In this document: piece after piece, positions 1 to 11,064 of the stretch | How positions within the stretch are numbered: position 1 is the stretch's first letter | How the letters are laid out: each line of letters starts with the position of its first letter | Source of the DNA: Cycas panzhihuaensis | Taxonomy: Eukaryota; Cycadophyta | Assembly (NCBI GenBank): GCA_023213395.1 | Contig: CM041465.1 | Span: 240,939,741 to 241,003,740 of the forward strand | DNA length: 64,000 bases | Direction of reading: 5' to 3' | Translations under genes and position numbers: made by a program | Notes under the pieces: generated by a model | Seen by the model: only the letters and a program-made list of their open reading frames with translations | Database searches by the model: none | What the model was told of the DNA's origin: nothing

Positions 1-1551
1 CCTTCCCATCCTTCCTCTCTTGTGCCTATGCTTTCCTTGAGCTAACTAGGAGTGGGTGGAATCCAAGCCTACGCTAGATATTAGCATACACAGCCCTTGC
101 TACACTGGTTCCAGGCCTGCACACTCTTCCTTTGGGGCCCTCTCTATGCCCCTAACATTGTCCAGCACCCATTCGGACCTTTTGCAAAGCTTGCATGGAG
201 ATTTGCTACCCGTAACAACTCTGCTACTTAGGCATCTCTCCTATATCCCACAACATTCACTCTTATGCTTGTTCGTTGCACATAGGTTGTCATATAACCT
301 TCATCTTACTATATTTTGAGACTATGTGGAGATCCATTTATGGAGGGTTTTGCCATCCTAAGGCTAGCCCTTCCTTCTTGCTTGGTATGCATGGTCTTTC
401 TTTGAGGAGGGCATAATTATTTTTGGCAGTAGTTTTACTAATTTAAGATACAAAATTTTAGCATTTATATTATATCTTTGCCTGTATAGTATCTTGCATC
501 TTGGCAGCTCCTTTTTGGAAGGGAAAACCCCTTGTGGTTGCAGGTTTGAAGCAACGTTCGTGAAGGGAAAGAGCGTATGACTCTGGGTAAGTCTTCACCC
601 TTCTTTCCTCTTTTGTTTTATTCGCTTCTTTGTATGTTTGTTTGTTTTCTTTGTTTTTCCCACTCTGTTTTGTCTTTTGTATGGGAAAGGTTAGGAAGCC
701 CCTATTTTTTCACTCCAACTTTGGTTATACACCAACCAAAGATGAGAGGGTATATGTTACATATAAGTAGGGTTTTCTGGTCAACCACTCTACCTTCCAG
801 GTATGCATTGTCTCTCTCCTTCTGCTTCCTTATCTTTTGTGCTCTTATTAAGTATCTATTGCATTCATTTAATAAGTCATACAAAGGTTGAAAGGGGTAA
901 TAAACCAACTACTTGAATTTGCCTTGCATATGCATGTCAAATGCTTGTTTCCATAGGAAAAGGACATAATAGTGATTGCACTCTTCCCTTCTTTTTCCTC
1001 CTAGTCTGAAAGCACCCCTAGTTGCATTTCACTCAGCATGCATGTCTAAATGCACACAAAATACCTGTTCCCTTTATTTTCTCTTTGTCTTTTATCATTG
1101 AAAAGAAAAGAGAGAGAGGGAGACTAGCTCTTAGTCACCCCTTTTTTCCATTCCTTTCCTTGTTTAGATTCTCCTTAGGCTAGTTAGCCTAAGGGAAGCC
1201 AATCCACACTTGTCTTAGGCCCTTTGCCTATAGTCCTTGGTCTTATGTTCCTTAGCCACAGGAACTCCTCCTTTGAGGGTCTCTCTTCCTCCCTTCTGAC
1301 CATCCAAGGGTAGGAGGACCTTACCCTTTGGGACTATCTGAGGCACCCGTGTGTGTATCTCTCCTCTCAGAATTGAAGGCTATTCCGAGGAAGTTGGGCA
1401 CCATCTGCGGGTCTCGAACTCATGCTCTGACGTACAGATGCCCTGTGTGGTGTTCTCTTCTGCTTATAGGTTTCCATCCATACCCCATCATTATCTGTTG
1501 AGCCTCTCAATCCCCACTAAGCATAGTGACCATCCCGTAGATGCGATTCCA
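1..1551 (+). repeat. 5' LTR of gypsy element A (left part missing)
   Basis: The first base corresponds to about 14433 in the 3' LTR, and the two run parallel to about 1551, with roughly nine in ten bases matching by eye in sampled stretches. The LTR ends in TCCA one base before a primer binding site. About 1.29 kb of this LTR lies left of the window. The short frame at 56-319 is also open in the other LTR copy, but I read that as a result of LTR duplication, not a gene. Confidence 0.9.
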
Positions 1552-1552
1552 C

Positions 1553-1570
1553 TGGCGACTATACTGGGGA
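1553..1570 (+). other. Primer binding site of element A
   Basis: The sequence TGGCGACTATACTGGGGA starts one base after the LTR end, where a tRNA primer would pair. The same site recurs at 57575 in F and in reverse at 26622-26637 in B and about 46578-46594 in E. I cannot assign the tRNA without a comparison to tRNA 3' ends. Confidence 0.8.
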
Positions 1571-2955
1571 CCTGCCAGTAAGAGAGCTAGTTTCTATCTC
1601 TTCCTGTTGGTGCTACTGCCTCTTAGTAGCTTTCTCCCTTTTGTCCCTTTCATTGGGTAGCCCCCAACGTGAACCTTGCATTCCTCTTTCTCTTCTAACA
1701 TGTTGGTGAGTTTTGTATGTGACGCTTCTCACGTCGCCTACAAGGTTTGCCCCCATTGTTAGAAGATCCCACATACCACCTCCTTCCATCATCGTATTCT
1801 GATTCAATAATGGAAGGATATCCTTCGGATTGGGCATACCATGCCTTTGCTTCTGGAGCTCATGAGTTTCCCACATCTTTCCTAGGGTCCACCTAAGAGG
1901 GTGATGATCCTATCTACTATCCAGGTGATCAACAACACCCACTTGATGTCTAACCCTCTACTCATGGAGTAAAAGGTCCGTCTTCTCTTAAGATTCATCA
2001 CCCAGGTGGTGATTCTTACAAGGAGCACCCTGAGGGGTCCACTTCATTTGAGGTCCCATCTATCTCTTACGATCAGGTGGATACCCTTCCCATCAATGTG
2101 GTTGAAGCCCTTAACGAGTGCTTTTGTGTTGTTCGCCTTCAATCACGTCCTAGGTGGTTTAAAGATGCCTTGCGTGGTGGGGCACCTTCCTCATCCATGC
2201 CTGCCCCACCATCTTCGTCCATGTCTATACCTCCTACAACAAGTAACCTATTTGCCCCAATGCATCCATCCCATTTAATTCTAACATTCGCTTTAGGGAC
2301 ATCCATTACACTTCTTACTTCTCTTCATGGTCCCAACTCTTCTAGGACCTCTCAAGGTGTGGCTTTCTCTTAGCTTGGGGTTAGCATGCCTCTCCCAAGC
2401 CAAGAAAATATGCCACCTCCAAATGTGGCACACACATTTCCCGTTAGACCTAAGGGTCCTGTTTATGTCTTTACCTCTAGTCATGTGGGACCCGTTTTCA
2501 CATGTGCCTAGACTCAGTCTAGTGGTCCTTCTCTTTATGTACCCCTAGGCTATACATCTCAGCCTTGGGGGCATGGTGAAGGGAACCACATTCTTGTTTA
2601 TGGGGTGGACCCTTTACACCCATATGGGGTCGCACCACCCATGAGTGGCCTATATGGGTAGAACCCAATCCCTCACCCCTCATTTCTACCATCTTGTGTA
2701 GCTCCTTATGCTGTGCCTTTGCAAGGAAGCCCAACTTCTTTTCAAGGCGCTTATCCTCAAGTCCCTTTTCAACAAGGGGCATTTCTCAAGGAGGGATGGG
2801 CCTTCCACCCCCATTCGCCTCTTTTTCATTGCCTTCTTCATCTTTTATTGATCCTATGATCTAGGCGAGGGCATGTCCCTTTATGGATTATAAATCAACA
2901 CCCTTGTCTCTTGAGGCACTAAGGACTAACTTACTACCTTATCCCCCTGAAGTTC
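1571..2955 (+). pseudogene. Gag leader and Pro-rich N-terminal gag extension, element A
   Basis: A 5' leader to about 1800 is followed by a broken sense reading frame rich in Pro, Ser, Thr and Gly. It matches the better preserved frame of F (57769-58978): shared blocks include VEALNEC, the His/Pro/Tyr-Gly block around 2600 (YGVDP..PYGV) and a Gly-rich stretch before the gag core (QGGMG). Several stops and frame changes break it, for example after 1950. Such an extension ahead of the capsid domain is compatible with large Tat/Ogre-type elements, which often carry extra sequence before gag. I recognise no fold; the composition suggests a disordered region. Confidence 0.6.
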
Positions 2956-3480
2956 CCAAGTTCAATGGAACTTTATCGTAGGATCCAACAGAGCATGTAT
3001 GTAGTTTCTCTATGGCATGCATAGACTACTGGGCCTACGATTACATATTAATGAAACTATTTCCATGATTTCTTCAAGGCGATGCCCTCAAATGGTTCTA
3101 TCACCTACCTGCCCATTCTATCTACTCATTCCAGCAACTCTTGGATGAGTTCATCAACTATGTTGATGTGGCTCATCCTTTTGAGAGTGGAATGAAATCT
3201 CTCCTCTCACTTAAATAGGGTCATGATGAGATGAATTGTGACTTTGTGTAGCGATTCCATGACCTCCTCTATTCCACCAAGGCTACTTTGCCTAAGGAAT
3301 TGAAGAGGGATATCTTTGTCAATGCACTCTACCCTAAAGTCCATGTGGAAGTCCTTGAGATGGGGGCAACCACATATGACTTCACCATTGCAAAATGCTT
3401 GGCATTTAAAGCTATTTAGATCCAGGCTAGATTTAAGAAGCCCTAAAGTCCTCACAGCGATGTGAGGCACCCTCGTCAAC
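2956..3480 (+). pseudogene. Gag capsid-like domain, element A
   Basis: The translation resembles the plant retrotransposon gag family. It begins with a PPEVPKFNG block, then a segment with GDALKWFYHLP, then FQQLLDEFINYV, then LLSLK.GHDEMNCDFV and FHDLL. These are the usual landmarks: an aromatic-Leu-rich helix, a conserved W-x2-LP-like stretch and the phi-F-phi-x-R-F motif. At least four stops interrupt it (at WF.FLQ, K.GHDE, V.RF and at the end near 3420). B carries the same domain at about 24700-25330 on the other strand, and F has lost it. Function in a live element: assembly of the virus-like particle in the cytoplasm. Confidence 0.75.
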
Positions 3481-4243
3481 CAAAGAAACTAAACCTCAAT
3501 AATCCACTAGGTCTTCTTCCCACTCAACTGAGAAGACTCTAGACCCACTTACCTCTTCCATACGTTCATTCAAATGTACAATGAAGGAACTTAAACTTCA
3601 AGATCCTTCATCACCTACATCCAACAAACCAATCCAATAAGCTTCCCAAGTCACTCCTCCTATGGGCAGTAACACCCAGTCCTCTCAGGCAAGGATAATT
3701 GATTCCTCACTTGAGAAGAAGTAGTGTTCCGTTCATGGAGAATGCTTCCATGACGATTCGCGTTATCGGGTTCAACATCTTAGGGATACCTCGCAACGTG
3801 ACTCATCTCCCAAATGGGCCTCAAAGCCCAACCTCGACCAATTGGTCCATAGAGATCCGTTCCCCAAGCATGGGGAGCATGATCGTAACTCTCAACTAAA
3901 GAACAACCAGAACTAAGGGAGATCTCTGAATCCATGCCCTTCACACAGTAAAGGGAAGGGCTCATGAGGTTCGTCTTCTTCCTTGCGTTCCCTAGACTGT
4001 CATACCCCTCAACCTTTGTGATCCTAGAATAAGGGGAAGAAGCTAATCCAGATGCTTAAGGTCACCTCTTTATACACCTTGACTCAGTCTTAAGCTACCA
4101 AAGAGGCAATCAACACCTCTTCATCCATTCCACATCCTAATCCTCTTCCAGAAATTTCCCTTCCATAAGTCCCTTTACTTCCCAAGACCGTTCCCATTCA
4201 TCCAGGTTTCTACGACTTCAGGAGAGCCCTTCCTCAACCTACG
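3481..4243 (+). pseudogene. Gag C-terminal region with zinc-knuckle-like remnant, element A
   Basis: Sense translation holds a segment near 3720 reading CSVHGECFHDDSRY, which resembles the Cys/His nucleic-acid binding segment of Tat-type gag (C-x2-H-x-C-x-H) and is not a classic CCHC knuckle. B has the same segment at about 24450 (minus strand). It is followed by a Lys/Arg/Ser-rich stretch and then the Pro-rich LLPKT.P.HP block that leads into protease. Multiple stops are present. The nucleic-acid binding role is inferred from position and residues only. Confidence 0.5.
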
Positions 4244-4822
4244 GTGAAGGGGAAGTCCTTTTCTGTTGTCAATGAGCTTCGTACCATGGCCACCAGGATG
4301 TCTATTATGGACATCTTGAGAAGTTGTCCTGAACAGAGGACCCTCCTTTTAGAAGCTTTAAGATTGGGTGACACGCCCATTCACGCTTTGGGTATTTCCC
4401 AAGGTCATGAGCCTATCATTTCCTTCGATCCTAAAGACCTTCCTCTTGCTTATGAAAGGGAGCTCCAGTGGAACTTCCCTTTCACCATTACTATTGATAC
4501 ACCTGATTGCACTTTGTAAAGGACCGTTGTCGACAATGGTTCTTCTGTTAATGCCATGCCCTTGCGCGTCATGCAAGAGCTTGGCATTTCTACCTTGGAA
4601 CCTGTTCCATGGCGATGTGAAGGCTACGATGGTAGTGAGAAGACTCCTTTAAGAACTGTTTCAATCCCTCTTACTCTTGAGGACAAGACTGTCCTCACCA
4701 ATATTATAGTCCTCGATGTAGACATCGACTACAATCTCCTTTTAGGTCAACCATGGCTCGATCAAATGGGAGCCATGTGTTCAACCCACTGGGGGCAACT
4801 CAAGTTCATCTATGATGGGTGA
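4244..4822 (+). pseudogene. Aspartic protease region, element A
   Basis: A 91-codon open frame (4244-4519) ends at TAA 4517-4519. The same frame then continues without a break to 4822. Downstream of the stop lies the retropepsin-like active site VVDNGSSVNAMP, followed by the conserved ...NLLLGQPWLD block, the usual second landmark of plant gypsy proteases. The protease would cleave the Gag-Pol polyprotein. The stop sits only a few codons ahead of the catalytic Asp and has an in-frame counterpart in B and F, so it may be an ancestral gag-pro boundary (see findings). A second stop follows at 4820-4822. Confidence 0.75.
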
Positions 4823-5413
4823 ATGAGGGTTGTTTCCTATGAACTCCTACCTACTAAACAATCACATCAAACCAACCAAGTGAGCCATGTTCATGTGAAG
4901 GGGGCAAAAGACCCTTCCACCCATGCCTCAACTTATTCTATTGGCATTCCCGTTTCATCTCATCATGAAGGAGATCTTGCATCTTCTTCCTTGAGCCTTA
5001 CCTGTTTCGCGCCTATTGGTGTCAGAAGCTATGGCTACCTTGCTATATTTAGCAACGACGAGTCCCATAGTGAGGACGAGGACCTTCCTCACCCTGTTTC
5101 CTTCCTTCACACTAGTAGGAGACACTCTCTTTGCTCTAGGTCCCAACCTAAAACCCCTCTCATTGGAGAGACTGATCACCCCCTTATATCACATGTTATT
5201 ACTCACATTGATCCACCAATCCTTGAATCTTCCTCTTCATCACCCCCTGTAGGTGATGAATCCAAGGAACTTCCTGTTGCCCTTTATGAGGGAACCCTTC
5301 CTGACTCTTCCTTAGAGTCTTTTGGGGATGTTGGGTAGCCTGTCGACCACCATGGCCCCACTGCTCCCACTTCCTCTTGTGCTTCATCTATTTGAAGTAA
5401 GGTCATCCATAGA
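4823..5413 (+). pseudogene. Acidic Ser-rich linker between protease and RT, element A
   Basis: An open frame of 171 codons (4823-5338) with no catalytic motif that I recognise. It contains DEDLPHPVSFLHTSRRHS, a block kept almost unchanged in F (about 59515-59580) and B (about 23050-23150, minus). The rest is rich in Ser, Pro, Glu and Asp. Conservation of the block in three copies suggests it was part of the working polyprotein, perhaps as a spacer or interaction segment; I cannot assign a role. Confidence 0.6.
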
Positions 5414-6600
5414 GTGGATTACTTCAAAGACGATGAGGCTCTACTTGAGCACTTAGTGGGATCTGCGCCCAATATTCCTTCTGATCACCATAGACTTGGC
5501 CACCAGAAGGTCTTAATAATCGGGTCCACTCTCGCTGACCCAATCCCATCTCCTATTCTGTCTCCTCCCGTTGACCTTGCCCCCCTTCATTTCAAGGAGG
5601 GGAATGCCATATGCATGGGGGCAACCCAGGATATAGTCCTTACCCCAGGTAAGGTCATTAAGGTAGGGGCAGAATGTTCTCCTGATGAGATGAGGGAATA
5701 CTCCCTTTTGTTCCAGGAGTTTCAAGATGTTTTTGCATGGGACTACTCTAATATGAAGGGAATTGACCCCTCCATTGTCACCCACAACCTTATCACCGTT
5801 CCAGGCACTCACCCTGTGCATCAAAAACAACACCCACTTTATCCTAAACTCTCATCCACTGTCAAAATGGAGATTGAGAAACTCCTAGATATAGGACTCA
5901 TCACTACTATTGACTACCCTAAATGGGTGTCTAATATCGTTCTCGTTACTAAAAAGAATGGGACCATTCAGATATGCGTTGACTTCCATGACATCAATAA
6001 TGTATGTCCTAAAGATAACTTTTTGCTCCTTTTTATCGATCAGATCATTGATCGAACCACTGGTTTCAAAGTCATGTCCTTGATGGATGGATTATCTGGT
6101 TACAATTAAATTTAAATCTCTCCCAAAGACCACCATAAGATGGCCTTCACCACCCCATGGGGTACCTTTGCCTATAAGATGATACCCTTCGGATTGAAGA
6201 ATGTAGGTGCCACTTATCAAAAGGTGATGTACTTCATCTTTCATGACCTTATCAACAACATGTTGGAGGTCTTTATGGATGATATGATGGGTCTCTCGCA
6301 TGTTAGAGCCCATCACCCCTTAGACTTGCAGGCCATCTTCACACGATGTCGCAAGTACCATGTAAGTCTCAACCCGCTCAAATGCATGTTCGCCATCACT
6401 TCCGGCAAACTCCTTGGTTTCCTCATGTCAAACCAAGGAATTCAAATCAACCCTAACAAAGTCAAGGTAATCCTTAACATGCCATTGCCTAGAACTCAAT
6501 GACAGATTAAGTCGTTTCTCAGTAGGCTCAGATTCCTTAGGCATTTCTTAGCGAACTTTTCCGTAAACGCCAAACCCCTTACTAACCTATTAAAGAAGGA
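5414..6600 (+). pseudogene. Reverse transcriptase, element A
   Basis: A 231-codon frame (5414-6109) carries the linker end, FAWDYSNMKGIDPSIVTH, then RT landmarks PKWVSNIVLVTKKNGTIQIC, VDFHDINNVCPKDNF and SLMDGLSGYN. A stop replaces the following Gln. The frame resumes at 6140-6502 with AFTTPWGTFAYKMIPFGLKN and the catalytic FMDDM (the YxDD box, both Asp kept), then YHVSLNPLKCMF. The motif order and the GFLMSNQGIQINPNKVKVI stretch fit the Tat branch of Ty3/gypsy. It copies element RNA into DNA inside the particle. At least two stops break it, so this copy is dead. Confidence 0.92.
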
Positions 6601-7195
6601 AGCCCCGTTTGTTTGGTCAGCTAAGGCCCAACAAGCTTTCGAAGGACTTAAGGAAGCCCTTCCTTCTGCTACGACATTGGTGTCGCCTCACTTTGATAGG
6701 CCTTTCATTCTATATACCTCGACGACTGATGAGTCCTTGGGTGCTATGCTGGCTCAGGAGGATGATTCAGGAGTCGAAAAGGCTATTTACTTTATCAGCC
6801 GCACCCTCATGGCTACCGAGCTCAATTACTATCTAGCTGAGAAGGAATGCCTCTCCTTGGTTTATACAACCAAGAAGTTTAGGCACTACTTGCTCAGAAA
6901 CACTACCAAGGTGATCGTTCAATCTAATCCCTTGCATTATTTACTCACTTGTTCTGACCTGACAAGTAGGGATGGTCGTTGGGCCTTCCTCCTTCAGGAA
7001 TTTGATCTCTATATCATCAACAGGAAATCGAAGAAGGGGATGGTAGTGGTAGAACAACTTATAGATGCCCTCATCCCTAACTCGTTTGATGCTCCCGTTG
7101 ATGACTCTCTTCTTGATGAGTCTATCTTGACTATTCAGGGCACTCCTTCCCATCCACTCATTGATAGTGAGTGGTATGGTGACATTGTATAGTAC
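6601..7195 (+). pseudogene. Gypsy-type RNase H with lost catalytic Asp residues, element A
   Basis: The open frame 6677-7192 (171 codons) follows RT directly and shows the usual layout: FILYTSTTDESLGAMLAQED, AIYFISRTL, the ELNYYLAEKECLSLVY helix, and VIVQSNPLHYLLT. The middle Glu is kept. By eye, the first catalytic Asp (normally in T-D-A-S) is Ser and the Asp of the T-D-H-x-P-L site is Ser (QSNPL). B has the same changes, so they are old. This matches what is known of Tat elements, where this domain degenerates and an archaeal-type RNase H is also present. The usual role is to degrade RNA in the RNA-DNA hybrid. Confidence 0.85.
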
Positions 7196-8415
7196 CTTAC
7201 TCAGTAGCAGTACTGCCCAGAAACTAGTAACAAGGTTAGGTCACAAATTCAGACCATCGCTAGGCAATACTTCCTTATGGATGACGTATTGTATAAGAGA
7301 TCCTTTGATGGGATCCTCCTCTGTTATGTCACTCCTGATGAAACGGACCAGATACTCCATGAATGCCATCATGGCATTTATGGGGGCCACTTTAGAGGCC
7401 AATCCATGGCCCAAAAGATCCTTCGTATGGGCTATTATTAGCCATCCCTCTTCAAGGATGCCCATGCCTATGCCTTAAGATGTCAGTGATGCTAAGAGCA
7501 CATCAACATCACCCACGTGCCTTCTGAGGCTCTTCATCCCATCGTATCTCCATGGCCCTTTGCCCAATGGGGTTTAGACCTCATTGGGGCCACATCACCG
7601 CCCTCTTCGTTGCAACACAAGTTCATCTTGACTACCATAGAGTACTTCACAAAATAGGTAGAAGCCATTCCCTTGATCATTACCCTTGGCAAGACAATAG
7701 CCACTTTCGTCTACCAGCATAGCATTTGCCACTTTGGGATTCTTGACATCTTGATCACATACAACAGAACTCCTTTTTGTAATAAGGAGATGGACAAACT
7801 TTGTGAGAAATTCAAAATCTCTCACAAAACCTCTTCCCCTTATTACCCCTAGGCAAATGGTCAGGTTGAATTATTCAACAAAACTCTCATCAACATCCTA
7901 AAGAAAATTGTTGCTTAATCCCAAAGAGATTGGCACCTCCAACTCCCTTCCACCTTATGGGCCTATCGTACCTCTATCTGTGCAGCTATAAGAATGACTC
8001 CATTTTCCCTAGTTTATGAGACCGAGGCGGTACTCCCATTGGAAGTGGAGATCCCCTCTCTATGGGTTTCTCTTTGAGTCCTTATTGATGAGGAGTCTAT
8101 TCATCAGGCTTGCCTCTAAGACCTCGAAGCCTTAGATGAGAGGCGTTTAACTGCTTACCAGGCTAACCTCACGTCCAAAGCTCACTCACAAAGGACTTAT
8201 GATAAACACCTTCATTCTCATCCTTTGTATCCTAGGGACCAAGTCCTCAAGCTGGAATATCTCCATGACCACTTGACCAAATTCAGACCCAAATGGGTTA
8301 GTCCCTTTATTGTTCTTGAGAGTCTCGATAATGGTGCCTATAGGATCGTCACCCTCGAGGGCCTTGAATTTGAGAAAGCTGTTAATGGGAAATTCCTTTA
8401 AAACTTTTATGCATG
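7196..8415 (+). pseudogene. Integrase, element A
   Basis: Broken into several frames by stops. The N-terminal zinc module is visible near 7350-7490 (HECHHGIYGGHF, then KILRMGYYWPSLFKDA and C-Q-stop-C). The core follows: WPFAQWGLDLIG carries the first catalytic Asp, LITYNRTPF has Tyr in place of the second Asp (B reads IIDNGTPF), and ANGQVELFNKTL carries the Glu. The C-terminal end has a chromodomain-less GPY-like block, KWVSPFIVLESLDNGAYRI, ending near FYA and a stop at 8413-8415. TAG at 7850-7852 recurs at the same codon in B and E. Integrase would insert the cDNA into the nuclear genome. Confidence 0.9.
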
Positions 8416-9314
8416 ATCTATTTACTTCCTTTTCTATGCTCCGAAATGAGCCTAAACTACCATCCTAAGTGTGTTCTTATTCCTCCTAGCTACAGGTGGG
8501 ATGGCGGCTTAGGGTGTCTCTCTCGTTCCTTTTGGGTTCCTCCCGTCGAACCCCTATTCTCATTCCTTTGGGAACCTCATCCTTCTATTTGGGAATCTCC
8601 CCAATTAGGATGACATGCTGGAGTGTCGTCACTCCCTTCCTATTGGTATGTCCTTTGCATATCCCGTTATGCTCCCATGTGGACACGTGTGCCACCCTAT
8701 CTCCTAGCCTCACATGTATCTATTGCCGCTGCTCATGGTGATCGTGTATGCCTCTACTAGGAATATGGCCCTGCATGAAAGGAAATTTGTATAATACAAA
8801 CAAATATCATAGCAAAAAATCATACAATAATCAACTTAAAATATCATCAACCATATCCTCGTGCATCCGTGCACCCTCATACATATACATACACAAACAT
8901 GGAAATATAAATATACATCATCCATCACATATCATGATACACATCGTCATACATCAAATAAGGTATCATTCCCCTCGTTTATATATATAAAACAATCATC
9001 ATGTGTCATATCGTATAACTGGTATGGTACATCATCCGTGGGAAGCTGAAATCCTTGCAGGAAGGAGTACAGTTATGTGGTAATATATGGTGACTCCCTG
9101 GAGGCCCGTGCTTTCTCTATCTAAACCAAAATCCGTACACTCTATTTTATTGCTACCCCACCCCTGGGGCATCAACTCCTGGCATGTGTGATCCCTCTCC
9201 TGGGGACCACATACCTCTTAGGCTCCTCCTGCACCTCTGGGAGCTCTCCGCCTCGCTCCCCTCATCTCGTGGCCTCCTGGGGGTCGTCGCTGATGTATAT
9301 GTACATGTCCTACT
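8416..9314. other. Noncoding spacer between integrase and the antisense gene, element A
   Basis: No supported gene. The first 100 bases resemble the spacer after integrase in F (60294-60420). AT-rich stretches with CATA-type simple sequence lie at 8790-9010. On the minus strand, AATAAA at 9151-9146 lies just past the end of the antisense gene and could serve as its polyadenylation signal in this copy; F lacks an obvious counterpart. Confidence 0.6.
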
Positions 9315-9750
9315 CTATGATGATCTTAAGGCCACCTCATCCACTAGCCAATTGTATCGATCCTGGATATGATCTCGGTCTCCCTCTACTCCACAGAGCC
9401 TCTCCTCCATCTCTAGAGATGCTCCTCCATCACTACCATCTAGATGCGACTCTTCGTGCCCCCTTTGGCTCCTCCCTGAGCCTCCAGCACTTGTACCCAA
9501 CCTCGTGGGGCATCCCTCTTGGGCTAGGTCTCATCCAGCTCTACTTGTAAGTGTCCTGCACGTGCCTCGTACTCTTTGGACTCTGTTATCCAAACATCCC
9601 TCGCCCTCATCAACGGGGCGAATGCTACCATATAGGCACCTATCGATTTGGGCTTGTCTCCTGCCTGAAGGGGAGGTTGCCCCTCTGTGTAGGTCTGGGG
9701 GAACATCTCCCAGACTATTGCCTCTACTAGTCGTTGTATCTCCACTATAC

Positions 9751-9864
9751 CTGCAAAGCCAATATATCACATGTCAGTACGTGTCTATGCATATACCAAA
9801 CCAAAATCAAACAACAGACAGGTATCTGGCTATCAAAGGATGACAGGAGAAGGTAGTGTCTCAC
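9751..9864 (-). other. Intron 2 of the antisense gene, element A
   Basis: On the minus strand the donor reads CCAG/GTGAGACAC and the acceptor TTTGCAG/GTATAGTGG. The intervening 114 bases are AT-rich with no conserved reading frame. Introns of similar size and position occur in B (about 18273-18395) and F (about 61661-61557). B and F read GCAAG at the acceptor, so the exact junction there is uncertain by one base. Confidence 0.65.
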
Positions 9865-11064
9865 CTGGTGTAGCTGCTGGCTCCTTGACTTAGATGATTG
9901 CCTTTGCCCTGGGTACTCCACCAGTTGCAGGTATCTCCTCCTCCTCTGGTACCTCCTTGGCCATCGCCTCAACTACTGGGGTGTCCCTCCTCTCCTCCAC
10001 TGGTGCCGTTGCCTCCCCATATCTCCTCACTATCTGTAACCTATGGGCTCGGGTCATTAGGCCTCTACTCTCCTCTACAGCTCCTGAAGGGCCCACCTTC
10101 TCCTCCTATAGTCCCCGATGGACCTACCTCTCTTGCAGCTCATAATGGGCCAGCCCCCATCACCTCCATCACCACCATCTCCTCCATCACCACCGTCTCC
10201 TAGAGAAACTCCTACCCCACCCGTTTCATTGTCACTGTCCCACCTCACCACTCAATATGGGTCAGATATGAAATCCATCATGGTGAGGAGGTCCAGTGAT
10301 GTGGCCTCCATCGAGTGATGAATGTGTGCCTGGTCCTCGGTCCCCCTGAACCTAGTCTATCATTTATGTACCTTAGGATCCCACTCTAAAATGGGGTATG
10401 TTCCCCCTGCCGGTGCCATCGTTCCAAAGTGGTCAAAGAACCAACACTACAGAAGGGTGTTGTATGATTAACCACTCTTCCCTGCCACTTGAATAACATC
10501 TAACTCGGTGACTAAGATTGCCGCTATAAGGGTAGCCCAATCAAGCCTCTCTCTATCCTCACACCTCTGTACTGTATCCATCCAACCACCTGGTATATCT
10601 CTATAGTTCTATTTCTAGGATATCCAGAACAGAATGCATAATGTGATCAATTTCCCCATGCGAGGAATCCATGACATGACCATACTCTGGAGAGGTATCC
10701 CTTACCTCTCTGACCTATCCTGCCCAGTGAAGAATATCGTTGCCTCTTTGTGTACTACCTCATTACTAGGCAGCACCCCTAGTGATGCTGACCTCCCTAT
10801 TGTCGGCACCCCTAATATCCTTCGTATGTCCCTCGATGTCATAGTGACATCTCTAACTTGGGGTAGATGGAAGATATGCCTCTGCCTATCCCAATGCGAT
10901 ACAATGTCCACCAGTAGCCTCTGGTCTGATGTATACTGGGGCATCCTCATGACCTTCAATAGGCCACACCTCACCAAAATCTTCCTGTCCTTATGAGACA
11001 TCATCTCGATAAAACTTAACATCACCATACTGATGTTTTCGCAATTCTCCACTATGATCACCAC

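Noticed and set aside
56-319. 87-codon frame in the 5' LTR, also open at 14488-14751 in the 3' LTR
   Set aside because: Conservation is explained by LTR duplication. The F LTR does not keep the frame and there is no domain resemblance.
3207-3479. 90-codon minus-strand frame opposite gag in A
   Set aside because: Complement of the gag core; no counterpart frame in B.
9184-10318. Plus-strand Pro/Ser-rich frames overlapping 9188-9550, 9505-9843 and 9894-10318
   Set aside because: They are the complement of the antisense gene's linker and coiled-coil exons. Their Pro richness follows from Gly-rich codons on the other strand.
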